A DNA stretch of 64,000 bases, from NCBI RefSeq assembly GCF_959029255.1, contig NZ_CAUFUE010000003.1, positions 62,001 to 126,000 of the forward strand, given 5' to 3'. The notes beneath the pieces are model-generated. The model saw only the letters and a list, made by a program, of their open reading frames with translations, searched no databases and was not told the DNA's origin. The stretch comes from an uncultured Bacteroides sp. (GTDB taxonomy: Bacteria > Bacteroidota > Bacteroidia > Bacteroidales > Bacteroidaceae). Shown piece after piece: positions 8,705 through 17,126 of this stretch. The first letter of the stretch is position 1. Each line of letters begins with the position of its first letter. The translations under genes and the position numbers were made by a program.

Positions 8705-8749
8705 ATTCATTTGGTTTATGGGGTTACTACTATATACTTTTCCACGTCA

Positions 8750-8757
8750 CAAAGATA
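8750..8757 (-). promoter_or_regulatory. -7 box TATCTTTG (minus strand) for the Gly/Ser/Arg-rich protein operon
   Basis: It is an exact TAnnTTTG match on the minus strand, 46 bp upstream of the MKKIV start. Confidence 0.65.
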
Positions 8758-8916
8758 GTGCCGGAATTTATTTTATATAGAAGATTTTCCCCAAAGATTT
8801 ATAGGGATTTCCCTATTACACTCTAACAAATCAGGCATTCATAGAGTTTTGACGACCAGGTGAAGACAGCTATTATAATTCCATAAAATATCTAAAGCAG
8901 ATTATCAAACTCAACG

Positions 8917-8932
8917 TTTCTTTGTTTCTTTG
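8917..8932 (+). promoter_or_regulatory. Tandem -7-like boxes TTTCTTTG x2 before umuD
   Basis: Two identical octamers stand side by side, the second ending 2 bp before the umuD ATG. Each differs from TAnnTTTG at one base. The first would give a leader of about 6 nt, and the second would place the transcription start at the ATG. No E. coli-type LexA box is visible nearby. Confidence 0.45.
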
Positions 8933-8934
8933 CG

Positions 8935-9372
8935 ATGAAGAACTTAGAAATACATAATATCGATACCTCGACCAACCTTCCGCTGCAATATGCGGACGAG
9001 GGTATACGTGCCGGTTTTCCAAGTCCGGCACAAGACTATATGGAACAAGCCATCGACTTGAACAAGGAGCTCATCAAGCATCCGGCAAGCACGTTCTATG
9101 GCCGTGTAGTGGGCGACTCCATGCGTGACGAAGGTATAGAAGAGGGAGATATTCTTGTAATAGACAAGTCACTTGAACTGATAGACGGGGATTTGGCTGT
9201 CTGCTTCATCGATGGGGAATTCACCGTAAAACGGGTCAAACTGGAAACCGATGCCGTCTGGCTTGTCCCCTCCAACCCGGACTATCCCCTTATCAAAGTA
9301 ACCAAAGAAAATGAATTTATCGTATGGGGTATCGTGACCTATACGATTAAAAAGAACCGGAGGAAAAGATGA
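8935..9372 (+). CDS. umuD: UmuD-type autoprotease subunit of error-prone polymerase V
   Basis: The 145-residue LexA/UmuD-family S24 serine protease has its self-cleavage site between Ala26 and Gly27 in RAGFPSPA. The catalytic Ser62 is in VVGDSM and the general-base Lys99 is in FTVKRV, which line up with Ser60 and Lys97 of E. coli UmuD. RecA-stimulated cleavage produces UmuD', which activates UmuC for translesion synthesis. The gene overlaps umuC by four bases (ATGA), so the two are translationally coupled. Confidence 0.95.
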   Translation: MKNLEIHNIDTSTNLPLQYADEGIRAGFPSPAQDYMEQAIDLNKELIKHPASTFYGRVVGDSMRDEGIEEGDILVIDKSLELIDGDLAVCFIDGEFTVKRVKLETDAVWLVPSNPDYPLIKVTKENEFIVWGIVTYTIKKNRRKR

Positions 9373-10625
9373 TGTTTGGATTGATGGATTGTAATAATTT
9401 CTACGCAAGCTGTGAAAGGGTGTTTAACCCTGCGCTCAATGGAAAGCCGGTTGTGGTATTGTCAAATAACGACGGCTGCGTCATAGCACGTTCCAATGAA
9501 GCCAAAGCATTAGGAATAAAAATGGGTGTACCCGCCTATCAAATCAAGAAGGAAGTGAGGGAACAAGGCGTTGCAGTCTTTTCCTCTAACTATACGCTTT
9601 ATGGCGATATGTCTTCACGCGTGATGTCCATATTATCGGAAATGGCACCGGAAATAGAAATATACTCCATAGACGAAGCATTTATCAACCTAGAAGGTAT
9701 AATGAATCTCCAATCACTTGGCGCCGCAATTGTAAACCGGGTGATACGCGGTACGGGCATACCGGTCAGCCTCGGAATAGCCCCGACCAAGACGCTTGCC
9801 AAAGTAGCCAATAAATTTGCGAAGAAGTATCCGGCTTACCAACGGCTCTGCATCATCGATACAGATGAAAAACGTGTCAAAGCCCTCAAACTGACAGATA
9901 TTGCGGATGTATGGGGAATTGGGCACAGGCAAGCCGTGAAACTGGAACAACAGGGGGTAAAAACAGCATACGACTTTACCCAATTATCCGGCTCATGGGT
10001 ACGAAAAAATATGACCGTAACCGGTGAACGCACCTGGAAAGAATTACGCGGACTATCGTGTATCGATATGGAAACCGCGCCACCGGCAAAGAAGCAAATC
10101 TGCACTTCACGAAGTTTCGGAAAGATGATAGAAGATTTCACTACCATGTCGGAAGCAATTGCCACGCATGCTTCCACTTGTGCAAGGAAGCTACGCCAAC
10201 AAAAATCATACGCCATATCTCTCATGGTATTTATTCACACCAATAATTTCAGGGAGGATTTACCGCAATATTGGAAGAATACGCATATCAAACTGCCCGT
10301 TCCCACAGACGATACGCTTGAAATTGTACATCATGCCCTTTCCGGACTGAACAATATCTTTATGAAAGGTTATCAATACAAAAAAGCCGGAGTGATTATT
10401 ACCGAAATAGCTTCCGGCGGAGTGCAGCAAAACTTGTTTGACACCATCGACCGGAACAAGCGAAACAGATTGATGCAAGCGCTTGACAAAATAAACGGCA
10501 ACTTTCATAGCCATGTACGACTGGCCGTACAGGGTAATGGAAGGGAGTGGAAACTTAAACAAGAACAACTTTCCAGGCACTATACTACCGATATCAATGA
10601 AGTCTTAACCATAAATTGTAAATAA
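9369..10625 (+). CDS. umuC: UmuC-type Y-family DNA polymerase
   Basis: The 418-residue protein shows the Y-family catalytic motifs: Asp7 in LMDCNNFYASCE, and Asp102-Glu103 in YSIDEAF. It has the helix-hairpin-helix region (DIADVWGIG) and the C-terminal little-finger/DUF4113 region expected of UmuC, near full length. With UmuD' it forms the SOS mutasome that copies past DNA lesions. Two adjacent ATGs occur at the start; the first overlaps the umuD stop. Confidence 0.95.
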   Translation: MMFGLMDCNNFYASCERVFNPALNGKPVVVLSNNDGCVIARSNEAKALGIKMGVPAYQIKKEVREQGVAVFSSNYTLYGDMSSRVMSILSEMAPEIEIYSIDEAFINLEGIMNLQSLGAAIVNRVIRGTGIPVSLGIAPTKTLAKVANKFAKKYPAYQRLCIIDTDEKRVKALKLTDIADVWGIGHRQAVKLEQQGVKTAYDFTQLSGSWVRKNMTVTGERTWKELRGLSCIDMETAPPAKKQICTSRSFGKMIEDFTTMSEAIATHASTCARKLRQQKSYAISLMVFIHTNNFREDLPQYWKNTHIKLPVPTDDTLEIVHHALSGLNNIFMKGYQYKKAGVIITEIASGGVQQNLFDTIDRNKRNRLMQALDKINGNFHSHVRLAVQGNGREWKLKQEQLSRHYTTDINEVLTINCK

Positions 10626-10705
10626 GCATGGCGTTTATAACTTCTTTCTGAACATCACGGAATGCAAATTCAAGTGAACATGATTGCTTTACACTCAATT
10701 TGACG

Positions 10706-10713
10706 TATCTTTG
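10706..10713 (+). promoter_or_regulatory. -7 box TATCTTTG for prmA
   Basis: It is an exact TAnnTTTG match 27 bp upstream of the prmA ATG at 10741. It lies downstream of an alternative start at 10684, which it therefore disfavours. Confidence 0.7.
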
Positions 10714-10740
10714 CGCTCAATAAATCATATACACAGAAAG

Positions 10741-11583
10741 ATGAAATATTTAGAATTTGCATTCCGCACTATTCCCTGTACAGAGACTGTGAACGACGTA
10801 TTATCTGCCGTCTTGGGTGAAGCAGGCTTTGAAAGTTTTGTAGAACAAACCGACGGCATTGCAGCTTATATCCAAAAAGATTTGTACAATGAATCGGCAT
10901 TGAAAGAAGCCATCGTTAACTTTCCGTTGCCTGATACACAGATAGATTATACTTATCAGGAGGCCGAGGACAAAGATTGGAACGAGGAATGGGAAAAGAA
11001 CTTCTTCCAGCCCATCGTTATCGGTGACCGTTGTGTCATTCACAGTACTTTCCACCACGATGTGCCCAAAGCTGAATATGACATCGTCATCAATCCTCAA
11101 ATGGCATTTGGAACCGGACATCACGAAACTACCAGCCTCATCATCGGTGAACTGCTGGACAATGACCTGCAAGGAAAATCTCTGCTTGACATGGGTTGTG
11201 GCACATCCATCCTTGCCATACTGGCCCGTATGCGTGGTGCAGCTCCCTGTACGGCTATTGACATAGACGAATGGTGTGTGCGCAACTCCATCGAAAACAT
11301 TGAATTGAATGGTGTGGACAACATCGACGTATCTCAAGGCGATGCCTCATCATTGTCCGACAAAGGACCGTTTGATGTAGTAATTGCCAACATCAACCGC
11401 AACATCCTGTTGAATGATATGAAGCAATACGTGCGCTGCATGCATCCCGGTTCGGAACTCTACATGAGCGGTTTCTATATAGATGATATTCCCGCCATAC
11501 AAGCAGAAGCGGAACGTAACGGGCTCCGTTTCGTTCATCATCAAGAGAAAAACCGATGGGTAGCGGTGAAGTTCGTATTATAA
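10741..11583 (+). CDS. prmA: Ribosomal protein L11 methyltransferase
   Basis: The 280-residue SAM-dependent methyltransferase has an N-terminal substrate-recognition domain (about 1-100), then AFGTGHHETT, the SAM-binding motif LLDMGCGTSILAI, an acidic ribose-binding Asp (IDIDEW) and ANINRNIL, the PrmA NxN-type active-site loop. It trimethylates L11 of the large ribosomal subunit. The start at 10741 is chosen because the consensus promoter box ends at 10713. Confidence 0.93.
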   Translation: MKYLEFAFRTIPCTETVNDVLSAVLGEAGFESFVEQTDGIAAYIQKDLYNESALKEAIVNFPLPDTQIDYTYQEAEDKDWNEEWEKNFFQPIVIGDRCVIHSTFHHDVPKAEYDIVINPQMAFGTGHHETTSLIIGELLDNDLQGKSLLDMGCGTSILAILARMRGAAPCTAIDIDEWCVRNSIENIELNGVDNIDVSQGDASSLSDKGPFDVVIANINRNILLNDMKQYVRCMHPGSELYMSGFYIDDIPAIQAEAERNGLRFVHHQEKNRWVAVKFVL

Positions 11584-11631
11584 AATTTTCAGCATGGTAT
11601 GCGGAGATGAAGATATAGACAGCATAAACAA

Positions 11632-11660
11632 AGAAAACAGCCCGCTAAAGGCTGTTTTCT
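11632..11660. terminator. Bidirectional hairpin terminator after prmA
   Basis: A perfect 11-bp stem AGAAAACAGCC/GGCTGTTTTCT surrounds a 7-nt loop, with A-rich and T-rich flanks. It serves prmA on the plus strand and could end leftward transcripts from the AAA gene side. Confidence 0.8.
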
Positions 11661-11822
11661 AAAAATGATTTATATACAGTGAGTTATGACACAAAGAAAC
11701 TCACATAAAACTATAATTATCTCTTCTGCTTTCAAATATAGGAATAATATATTTCAAAAAAATATTCTTTTCAGACAACGTAGATGATGTTATAAACGAC
11801 ATTTTTTCTATTCTTACTGGAA

Positions 11823-13379
11823 CTATTTCACGATATATGTATCGATATTTCGTGTTTCCTTGCTGAAGTTTACTCCTACCTTCACTAACTTCTTGCCATC
11901 TAGCTGGTAAGGTATCAGATAACCTTTTTCATCAATCTGCTTCAAGGCTTCTTCGGCACTGCCGTTCAGTTTGAATTCAAAGACATAGATTGCATCAGAA
12001 GTTTTCACCACCGCATCGGCACGACCACGGGCACTACGCACTTCGGTTTCTATAAATTGCCCCATCAGGGTGAAGACCACATAGAAAATAGCTTGGTAGT
12101 GGCGCTCGGTGTTATCACTCAATTCGTACGGCATACCTGCAAAGAAGACTTTCAGGCGCTCCATGAAAGCATCGAGATCACCGGCTTTCAACTCACGCAT
12201 GAATTTTACAATATAGAAACCGGTCTCCGCATCGGATACTTCCGTATAATAGGGAATCAGAAAATTTAAAAAGCCATAACGGACCTCATCATTCGGAAAT
12301 CCTAACGTATAAAGATTAACTTCTTTATCATATCCTTTTATTGTCAGATATCCACTCTGGTAAATCATTGGAAGTGGATTCCTTGTCTCGGCACGGTATT
12401 CTGAAAAAGCGGATGCCTGTACTTCTACACCATCAATCAACAGGCGCAAATCATAATCGCTCTGCTTCAGCAAATCAACTAAATAAGTAGGGGTACCCGT
12501 CTGGAACCAATAATTATCAAATTTACAGCTATCAAAAACATTCAACAGGCTAAAGGGATTGAATACACCTTCTGCCGACTCTTCAAAATGATAGCCATCA
12601 TACAAAGAAGCTAAACGGCGGACAGTTTCGTCGAAGGCCAGTTCGTTTTTTTGCCCCAAAGCATTTATTTCAGGCGCAAACGTTTCCACCAATTCATCCT
12701 TCGTAATGCCACAAACTGTGGCATAGGCAGGTTTCATACTGATATCGTTCAACTGATTTAAATCACTGAACACGCTTACCAGTGCAAACTTGGTTACTCC
12801 CGTCAGGAATACGAAACGAAGATAACGGTCGGCACTTTTCAACACTCCGTAAAAGGCTTTCAGCGTACGACGGTATTCTTCCAACAATGGCTCATCGAGG
12901 ATAGCCTGAAGCAATGGTTTGTCATATTCATCAATAAGCACCACCGCTTGTTTACCGGTTCGTTCGTAAGTACGCCTGAGTACTCCTGCAAAACGGGAAG
13001 CAAGCGTGTCTTCCGCCGCATCTTTTCCCCATCGGTCTTCCCAAAGACTGAGACTGCGGGAAAGCACCTGTTCCAAGGCTTCCTTAGTATCATATTTCTC
13101 GGCATTCAAGTCCAAATGAAATACCGGATATTCTTTCCATTCTGTTTCCAGTTTTTCTATCGCAAGCCCTTGGAACAAGTCCTTACGCCCTTGAAAGTAG
13201 GCCTCAAAAGTGGAGATAAGCAAGCTTTTTCCGAAACGACGTGGACGACTCAGGAAATAAGGTTTACCAACATTTGCAATCCGATAAACCATAGCAGTTT
13301 TATCCACATAAAGATAATTATCCTTACGTATTTCCTCAAAAGTCTGTATGCCGATTGGCAATTTACGCACCTGTCCCAT
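11823..13379 (-). CDS. AAA-ATPase-like / PD-(D/E)XK nuclease-like protein (DUF1703 family)
   Basis: The 518-residue protein has an N-terminal AAA-like ATPase region (PYFLSRPRRFGKSLLISTF with a Walker-A-like GKS, VVLIDEYDKPL Walker B, FLTGVTKF sensor) and a C-terminal PD-(D/E)XK fold region. In the latter, Asp in RADAVV and EFK in YVFEFKL form the nuclease signature. These proteins are abundant, often multi-copy and variably present in Bacteroides and other gut anaerobes. Their function is not established; proposals include nucleic-acid defence or selfish-element roles. It stands alone here, with its own promoter box. Confidence 0.85.
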   Translation of the reverse strand: MGQVRKLPIGIQTFEEIRKDNYLYVDKTAMVYRIANVGKPYFLSRPRRFGKSLLISTFEAYFQGRKDLFQGLAIEKLETEWKEYPVFHLDLNAEKYDTKEALEQVLSRSLSLWEDRWGKDAAEDTLASRFAGVLRRTYERTGKQAVVLIDEYDKPLLQAILDEPLLEEYRRTLKAFYGVLKSADRYLRFVFLTGVTKFALVSVFSDLNQLNDISMKPAYATVCGITKDELVETFAPEINALGQKNELAFDETVRRLASLYDGYHFEESAEGVFNPFSLLNVFDSCKFDNYWFQTGTPTYLVDLLKQSDYDLRLLIDGVEVQASAFSEYRAETRNPLPMIYQSGYLTIKGYDKEVNLYTLGFPNDEVRYGFLNFLIPYYTEVSDAETGFYIVKFMRELKAGDLDAFMERLKVFFAGMPYELSDNTERHYQAIFYVVFTLMGQFIETEVRSARGRADAVVKTSDAIYVFEFKLNGSAEEALKQIDEKGYLIPYQLDGKKLVKVGVNFSKETRNIDTYIVK

Positions 13380-13407
13380 TTTCGCCTTGTTTTTTAGAAG
13401 ATATGTG

Positions 13408-13415
13408 CAAATATA
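13408..13415 (-). promoter_or_regulatory. -7 box TATATTTG (minus strand) for the AAA/nuclease-like gene
   Basis: It is an exact TAnnTTTG match 28 bp upstream of the ATG. Confidence 0.6.
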
Positions 13416-13426
13416 CTAAATTTCAC

Positions 13427-13460
13427 CACAGAGGGCACAGAGGGCACAGAGGGCACAGAG
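13427..13460. repeat. 9-bp tandem repeat, 3.8 units
   Basis: The unit CACAGAGGG is repeated three times plus seven bases (13427-13435, 13436-13444, 13445-13453, 13454-13460) without any mismatch. It lies just upstream of the AAA-gene promoter. Perfect short tandems of this kind are prone to length change. Confidence 0.9.
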
Positions 13461-13480
13461 TTTTTTAATATTAAAAATTT

Positions 13481-13507
13481 GGCGAAGAGCAATGCACGCT
13501 CTTCGCC
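13481..13507. terminator. Perfect 10-bp hairpin, possible terminator of the lysozyme transcript
   Basis: GGCGAAGAGC and GCTCTTCGCC pair around AATGCAC. On the minus strand the stem is followed by AAATTTTTAATATT, so it could end transcripts coming from the lysozyme gene. Confidence 0.6.
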
Positions 13508-13536
13508 CACAAGACGGAGATTGGGGAAAGCTGCAT

Positions 13537-13657
13537 GTTAACATCGTTGAAGGAAGGAAGTTAACTTAATAGATGCTACGAAGTTAACTAAGTAGATGTA
13601 ATGAAGTTAACTAAGTACAAGCAATGAAGTTAACATCCTTCGGATAACGATGTTAAC
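13537..13657. repeat. Array of six GTTAAC palindromes at exact 23-bp spacing, closed by a 12-bp inverted repeat
   Basis: GTTAAC occurs at 13537, 13560, 13583, 13606, 13629 and 13652, every step being exactly 23 bp. The three middle 17-bp spacers are related (two read TAAGTA...AATGAA) and four of the five spacers end in GAA. The outermost copies are oriented against each other: GTTAACATCGTT (13537-13548) is the perfect reverse complement of AACGATGTTAAC (13646-13657), so the array has defined ends. A 23-bp step is not a codon multiple, so this is not coding. It occupies the gap between the AAA gene and lysozyme, together with the 9-bp tandem and the hairpin to its left. Confidence 0.9.
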
Positions 13658-13681
13658 TTCTAGTTTCATCTAAAAACGAAA

Positions 13682-14536
13682 TTATTTTTGCAATGTAAGC
13701 GCCTGCAATTCTTCCAATGTTCCATTGAACACGTTCAGGTCAACTTCTTCTTCTATGCCGGGAACAGTGCCCACATCGGTATGTTGCCAAAAGTGCCACT
13801 TGCCTTCATAGCGTACGGAGTCCACGTAATAGTGGGCTATCCAGTAGGGATAAGTATTAAAGATGGAATCGCTGAGATAACGCTTCTTGAATTTATAGGA
13901 AGTGTAAAGGATAGGTTTCATGCCATAGTGGGCTTCAATCCTGTCGAGCCAGGTTTTAACGGAAGCTTTCAGTTCCTGAGGGGATTTCTTGCCGGTAGTT
14001 TCCACATCGAGCACCGGGGGCAGGTCACCTTTGGCAAGTTGCACGGTACGAATGAAAAAATCGGCTTGTTTATTAGCGTCCGTCTTAGGCAGGAAGTAGT
14101 GGTAAGCGCCACGGATAAATCCGTATTTACGCGCCTGGCCGAAATTACGGATGAATGTATCATCACCATGGTCGCCACCTTCGGTAGCTTTCATGAAAAT
14201 AAAATGGATGGGGAATTTGGCTTCTTTGTTATGAAGAAGCTTTTCCCAATCAATGTCACCTTGGTAGTGGGAAATGTCGATGCCATGCACCTCGTAACTG
14301 CAAGGCATACACACGCCATAACCTTTCTGCCCGTAACAAGGTTTCCAGCGATAAGCGTACGGGCGGATGAAGAACCAATAGAACACTGCCGAGAAAACAA
14401 CAATGATGCAAAGCGCCAGAAGATTACGTAACCACGCCGGCATGGTACGAGGTTGCTGCTGCTTCTTTTTTTGTGAAGAGGAAGAACGGCGGGAAGCGGG
14501 CTTGCGACGGGAAGAAGTATTGGTTTTGGCAGGCAT
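13682..14536 (-). CDS. GH25 lysozyme (muramidase), membrane-anchored
   Basis: The 284-residue protein starts at MPAKTN (14536); an in-frame upstream start at 14581 would run through an inverted repeat and is less likely. A Ser/Arg/Lys/Gln-rich cytoplasmic tail (about 1-35) is followed by a transmembrane anchor (about 37-58) and a GH25 barrel with DISHYQGDIDW and the catalytic acid pair region LDVETT, ending with the WQHTD motif typical of the family. It hydrolyses the MurNAc-GlcNAc bond of peptidoglycan, presumably from the periplasmic face. It lies downstream of pfp on the same strand. Confidence 0.92.
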   Translation of the reverse strand: MPAKTNTSSRRKPASRRSSSSQKKKQQQPRTMPAWLRNLLALCIIVVFSAVFYWFFIRPYAYRWKPCYGQKGYGVCMPCSYEVHGIDISHYQGDIDWEKLLHNKEAKFPIHFIFMKATEGGDHGDDTFIRNFGQARKYGFIRGAYHYFLPKTDANKQADFFIRTVQLAKGDLPPVLDVETTGKKSPQELKASVKTWLDRIEAHYGMKPILYTSYKFKKRYLSDSIFNTYPYWIAHYYVDSVRYEGKWHFWQHTDVGTVPGIEEEVDLNVFNGTLEELQALTLQK

Positions 14537-14554
14537 GTAAGTGTATTTAAAAAC

Positions 14555-14615
14555 AGAACACAAATCACACAAATTATACAAAACGGATTTGCGTAATTCG
14601 TGTAATTTGTGTTCT
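14555..14615. repeat. Imperfect 28-bp inverted repeat between pfp and the lysozyme gene
   Basis: The arms 14555-14582 and 14588-14615 pair with about four mismatches around a 5-bp loop. The core ACACAAATCACACAAATT has a 10-11 bp internal period. It is a diverged member of the family at 5411-5497 and 50551-50613. Confidence 0.75.
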
Positions 14616-14639
14616 ACATTTATAATCGGTTACAAGAAC

Positions 14640-16286
14640 TTATTTACCTTGTTCCAATTGTAAAGTCTTAGTAGGCTGGTCGCAAACTTCAGTAGGACCG
14701 AAGTACTGGATGGGACCCGGATATACGTAGTCTGTTTCCATAGCCCAACGGTCGCGCTGGGAAGCGAATGCCTTGAAAGGAGCACCGTCCAGTTTCACCA
14801 AAGCTTTCTGGATAACGGGTTTCATTTCACCATGACGGCGTTCCATATTCATCATCATCGTGATGGGCACACCACCTGCAATCCATTCTTCGGCAGGAGC
14901 GGTAGTGTTACGTACAGATGACATATAACCGGTCTTATCGTTAGCAATCAGTGCAGAAGCCGCATAACCCAAAGAATAGCAGTAGTCGGCATCAAAGTTA
15001 GATGGGGCAGCGCAACGACCTTCATAACCGAAGAAGTGGTGCTGTGCGGCAAACTTACCTACATACTTGCCTTCTTCTTTCCACTGAGCCAACTTAGTGC
15101 CTACCATTTCAGACAGCAATTTTTCTGTTTCAATGAGAGATACCTGTACGTTTCCGTGCGGGTCGCGATCCAGTGACAACTGGCGTGCAACGCCTTCGGG
15201 AAGGCTGGCATAGATAGCTGCATTTTCCGGAGAGAGCTTGCGGATGATATAATCACGTTGGTGTGATTTCTTAATTTGAGAGAATTCTTCCGCATTGGCA
15301 GCGAGGAAGTCATTCAATTCAGCAATCAGGCGCTTCATAGCCGGGATGAATTCAACCAAACCTTCAGGAATAAGAACCGTACCGAAGTTATTGCCCTGAG
15401 CGGCACGCTCGGCAACTACCTTAGCAATATTGGTTACGATATCGTCCAAAGAAAGATCGTTGGCTTCAACTTCTTCTGATATGATACAGATATTGGGTTG
15501 TACCTGCAATGCGCATTCCAAAGCGATGTGAGAAGCGGAACGTCCCATCAATTTGATGAAGTGCCAGTATTTACGTGCGGAGTTACAGTCGCGTTGGATG
15601 TTACCGATAACTTCGGAGTAAGTCTTACAAGCCGTATCGAAACCGAAAGAAGTTTCAATCATTTCGTTCTTCAAGTCACCATCGATAGTTTTAGGGCAAC
15701 CGATAACCTGTACGCCGCAATTCTTGACAGCATAATATTCAGCCAGCACACAAGCGTTCGTATTAGAGTCGTCACCACCGATGATTACCAGTGCTTTGAT
15801 ATCCAGTTTTTTCAAGATTTCAAGGCCTTTCTCAAATTGGTCTTCTTTTTCCAATTTGGTACGTCCTGAACCGATGATATCGAAACCACCCGTATTACGG
15901 TATTCGTCGATGATGTCGGCAGTCAGTTCCATGTAGTTATGGTCTACCAAGCCACCGGGGCCAAGGATGAAACCATACAGTTTGCTGTCTTTGTTCAGTT
16001 TCTTGATACCGTCGAAGATACCGGAAATTACGTTGTGACCACCGGGAGCCTGACCGCCGGAGAGGATAACGCCCACGTTCATAGCGGGGAAGTTTACGGC
16101 TTCGTCTGTAGCTTCAAACTTAATCAAAGGCATTCCGTACGTGTTGGGAAACAATTTCTTAATAGCTTCCTGATCGGCTACCGATTGAGTAGCAGCGCCT
16201 GCCACTGCCTTAACAGTACCTTTCAGCGCTTTCGGAAGTTTGGGCTGATAGGCAGCCCTTGCAATTTGCAATGCACTTTTAGTCAT
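14640..16286 (-). CDS. pfp: Pyrophosphate-dependent phosphofructokinase
   Basis: The 548-residue enzyme of the long PPi-PFK clade has GGQAPGGHN near the phosphate site, GGDDSNTNA (the Asp after GGD that excludes ATP and marks PPi use), PKTIDGDLKN with the catalytic Asp, and the fructose-6-P region MGRSASHIA. It interconverts fructose-6-phosphate plus PPi and fructose-1,6-bisphosphate plus phosphate, a reversible glycolytic step common in Bacteroides. The length matches the beta-subunit-like single-chain enzymes of this group. Confidence 0.95.
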   Translation of the reverse strand: MTKSALQIARAAYQPKLPKALKGTVKAVAGAATQSVADQEAIKKLFPNTYGMPLIKFEATDEAVNFPAMNVGVILSGGQAPGGHNVISGIFDGIKKLNKDSKLYGFILGPGGLVDHNYMELTADIIDEYRNTGGFDIIGSGRTKLEKEDQFEKGLEILKKLDIKALVIIGGDDSNTNACVLAEYYAVKNCGVQVIGCPKTIDGDLKNEMIETSFGFDTACKTYSEVIGNIQRDCNSARKYWHFIKLMGRSASHIALECALQVQPNICIISEEVEANDLSLDDIVTNIAKVVAERAAQGNNFGTVLIPEGLVEFIPAMKRLIAELNDFLAANAEEFSQIKKSHQRDYIIRKLSPENAAIYASLPEGVARQLSLDRDPHGNVQVSLIETEKLLSEMVGTKLAQWKEEGKYVGKFAAQHHFFGYEGRCAAPSNFDADYCYSLGYAASALIANDKTGYMSSVRNTTAPAEEWIAGGVPITMMMNMERRHGEMKPVIQKALVKLDGAPFKAFASQRDRWAMETDYVYPGPIQYFGPTEVCDQPTKTLQLEQGK

Positions 16287-16670
16287 TTCTCTTAATTATT
16301 TAAAGGTGTTAATAAAGTTCCACTTAAAAGCGTCGCAAATTTCGTCTTTTTTCAGAAGATATGCAAACGGGGAGAAAGAAATAATATTATAAATACTAAT
16401 TTTCCATTTATTGTCCTTTTTTTCTTATTCTTCCTCACCCCAACCACACCAAAGCCATATTTGCTCCGTATCTATAGGATTGGACTTGGTACGGACCGGG
16501 TACGGCTCAGGTAGGACGCGGGTATGGATGGGGTTGAAAATGTTCTGAAATTCTTTTCAAATGCGGTAGCTAACTAAAGGAGCGCGATATAAAAATCATC
16601 ATTTACAGTTCCAAATCCCGATTTATTACTTAAAAATAAAAAAAATAGAGTATTCTTCCAATAAATGTAT
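16287..16670. other. Intergenic region upstream of two divergent genes
   Basis: No gene is seen here. It holds an AT-rich stretch next to pfp with no canonical -7 box on the minus strand, the 11-bp-period G-rich array at 16475-16533, and AT-rich promoter DNA leading to the RRM gene. Confidence 0.6.
16475..16533. repeat. G-rich tandem array with an 11-bp period, five degenerate units
   Basis: The units TAGGATTGGAC, TTGGTACGGAC, CGGGTACGGCT, CAGGTAGGACG and CGGGTATGGAT are followed by GGGG. The shared pattern is nnGGTAnGGnn. The period is one helical turn, so all GG doublets face the same side of the duplex. It is much more GC-rich than its surroundings. Confidence 0.75.
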
Positions 16671-16678
16671 TATCTTTG
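16671..16678 (+). promoter_or_regulatory. -7 box TATCTTTG for the RRM protein gene
   Basis: It is an exact TAnnTTTG match 130 bp upstream of the ATG, giving a leader of about 125 nt that contains a CATTATA/TATAATG hairpin (16703-16730). Confidence 0.7.
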
Positions 16679-16808
16679 CTCCCTAGAGTTTGAGTTACGA
16701 ATCATTATAGTATAGTACTTCTTTATAATGTATAATTATTTAAGCAGGTTTCTTCTTTAATCATCCTCCTCACTCCAAATTTAATATTTATTTTAAAAAA
16801 CAAATTAG

Positions 16809-17114
16809 ATGAACATTTACATTGCAGGTTTGAATTACAGCACTACAGAAGCTGATTTGAACGATTTATTTTCAGAGTATGGAGAAGTATCTTCCACTAA
16901 AATTATTTTAGACAGAGAAACCGGAAGATCCAGAGGATTTGCTTTCGTTGAAATGTCTGATGACACAGCAGCTCAAAAGGCTATCGACGAGTTGAACGGA
17001 GCGGAATTTGACAAGAAGACTATTTCTGTAAACGTTGCACGTCCCAGAGAAGAAAGACCTTCAAACCGTGGTAACCACGACAGAAGAGGTGGTTACAACT
17101 CCAGAAGATATTAA
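16809..17114 (+). CDS. RRM-domain RNA-binding protein
   Basis: The 101-residue protein is a single RNA recognition motif: RNP2 is IYIAGL (residues 3-8) and RNP1 is RGFAFVEM (about 42-49), with the aromatic residues that stack on RNA. A short basic Arg/Gly-rich tail follows. Bacteroides species lack Hfq and carry several small RRM proteins (Rbp family) that act as global RNA binders; this belongs to that group, but I cannot say which paralogue. The unusually long leader suggests post-transcriptional or cold-dependent control. Confidence 0.92.
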   Translation: MNIYIAGLNYSTTEADLNDLFSEYGEVSSTKIILDRETGRSRGFAFVEMSDDTAAQKAIDELNGAEFDKKTISVNVARPREERPSNRGNHDRRGGYNSRRY

Positions 17115-17126
17115 TTTTTTAATAAC

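Noticed and set aside
11823..13379. Insertion sequence or transposase
   Set aside because: The protein has AAA and PD-(D/E)XK features and no transposase motif, and I found no terminal inverted repeats or target duplication around it.
13537..13657. CRISPR array
   Set aside because: The constant part is only 6 bp, spacers are 17 bp and related to each other, and no cas genes are nearby.
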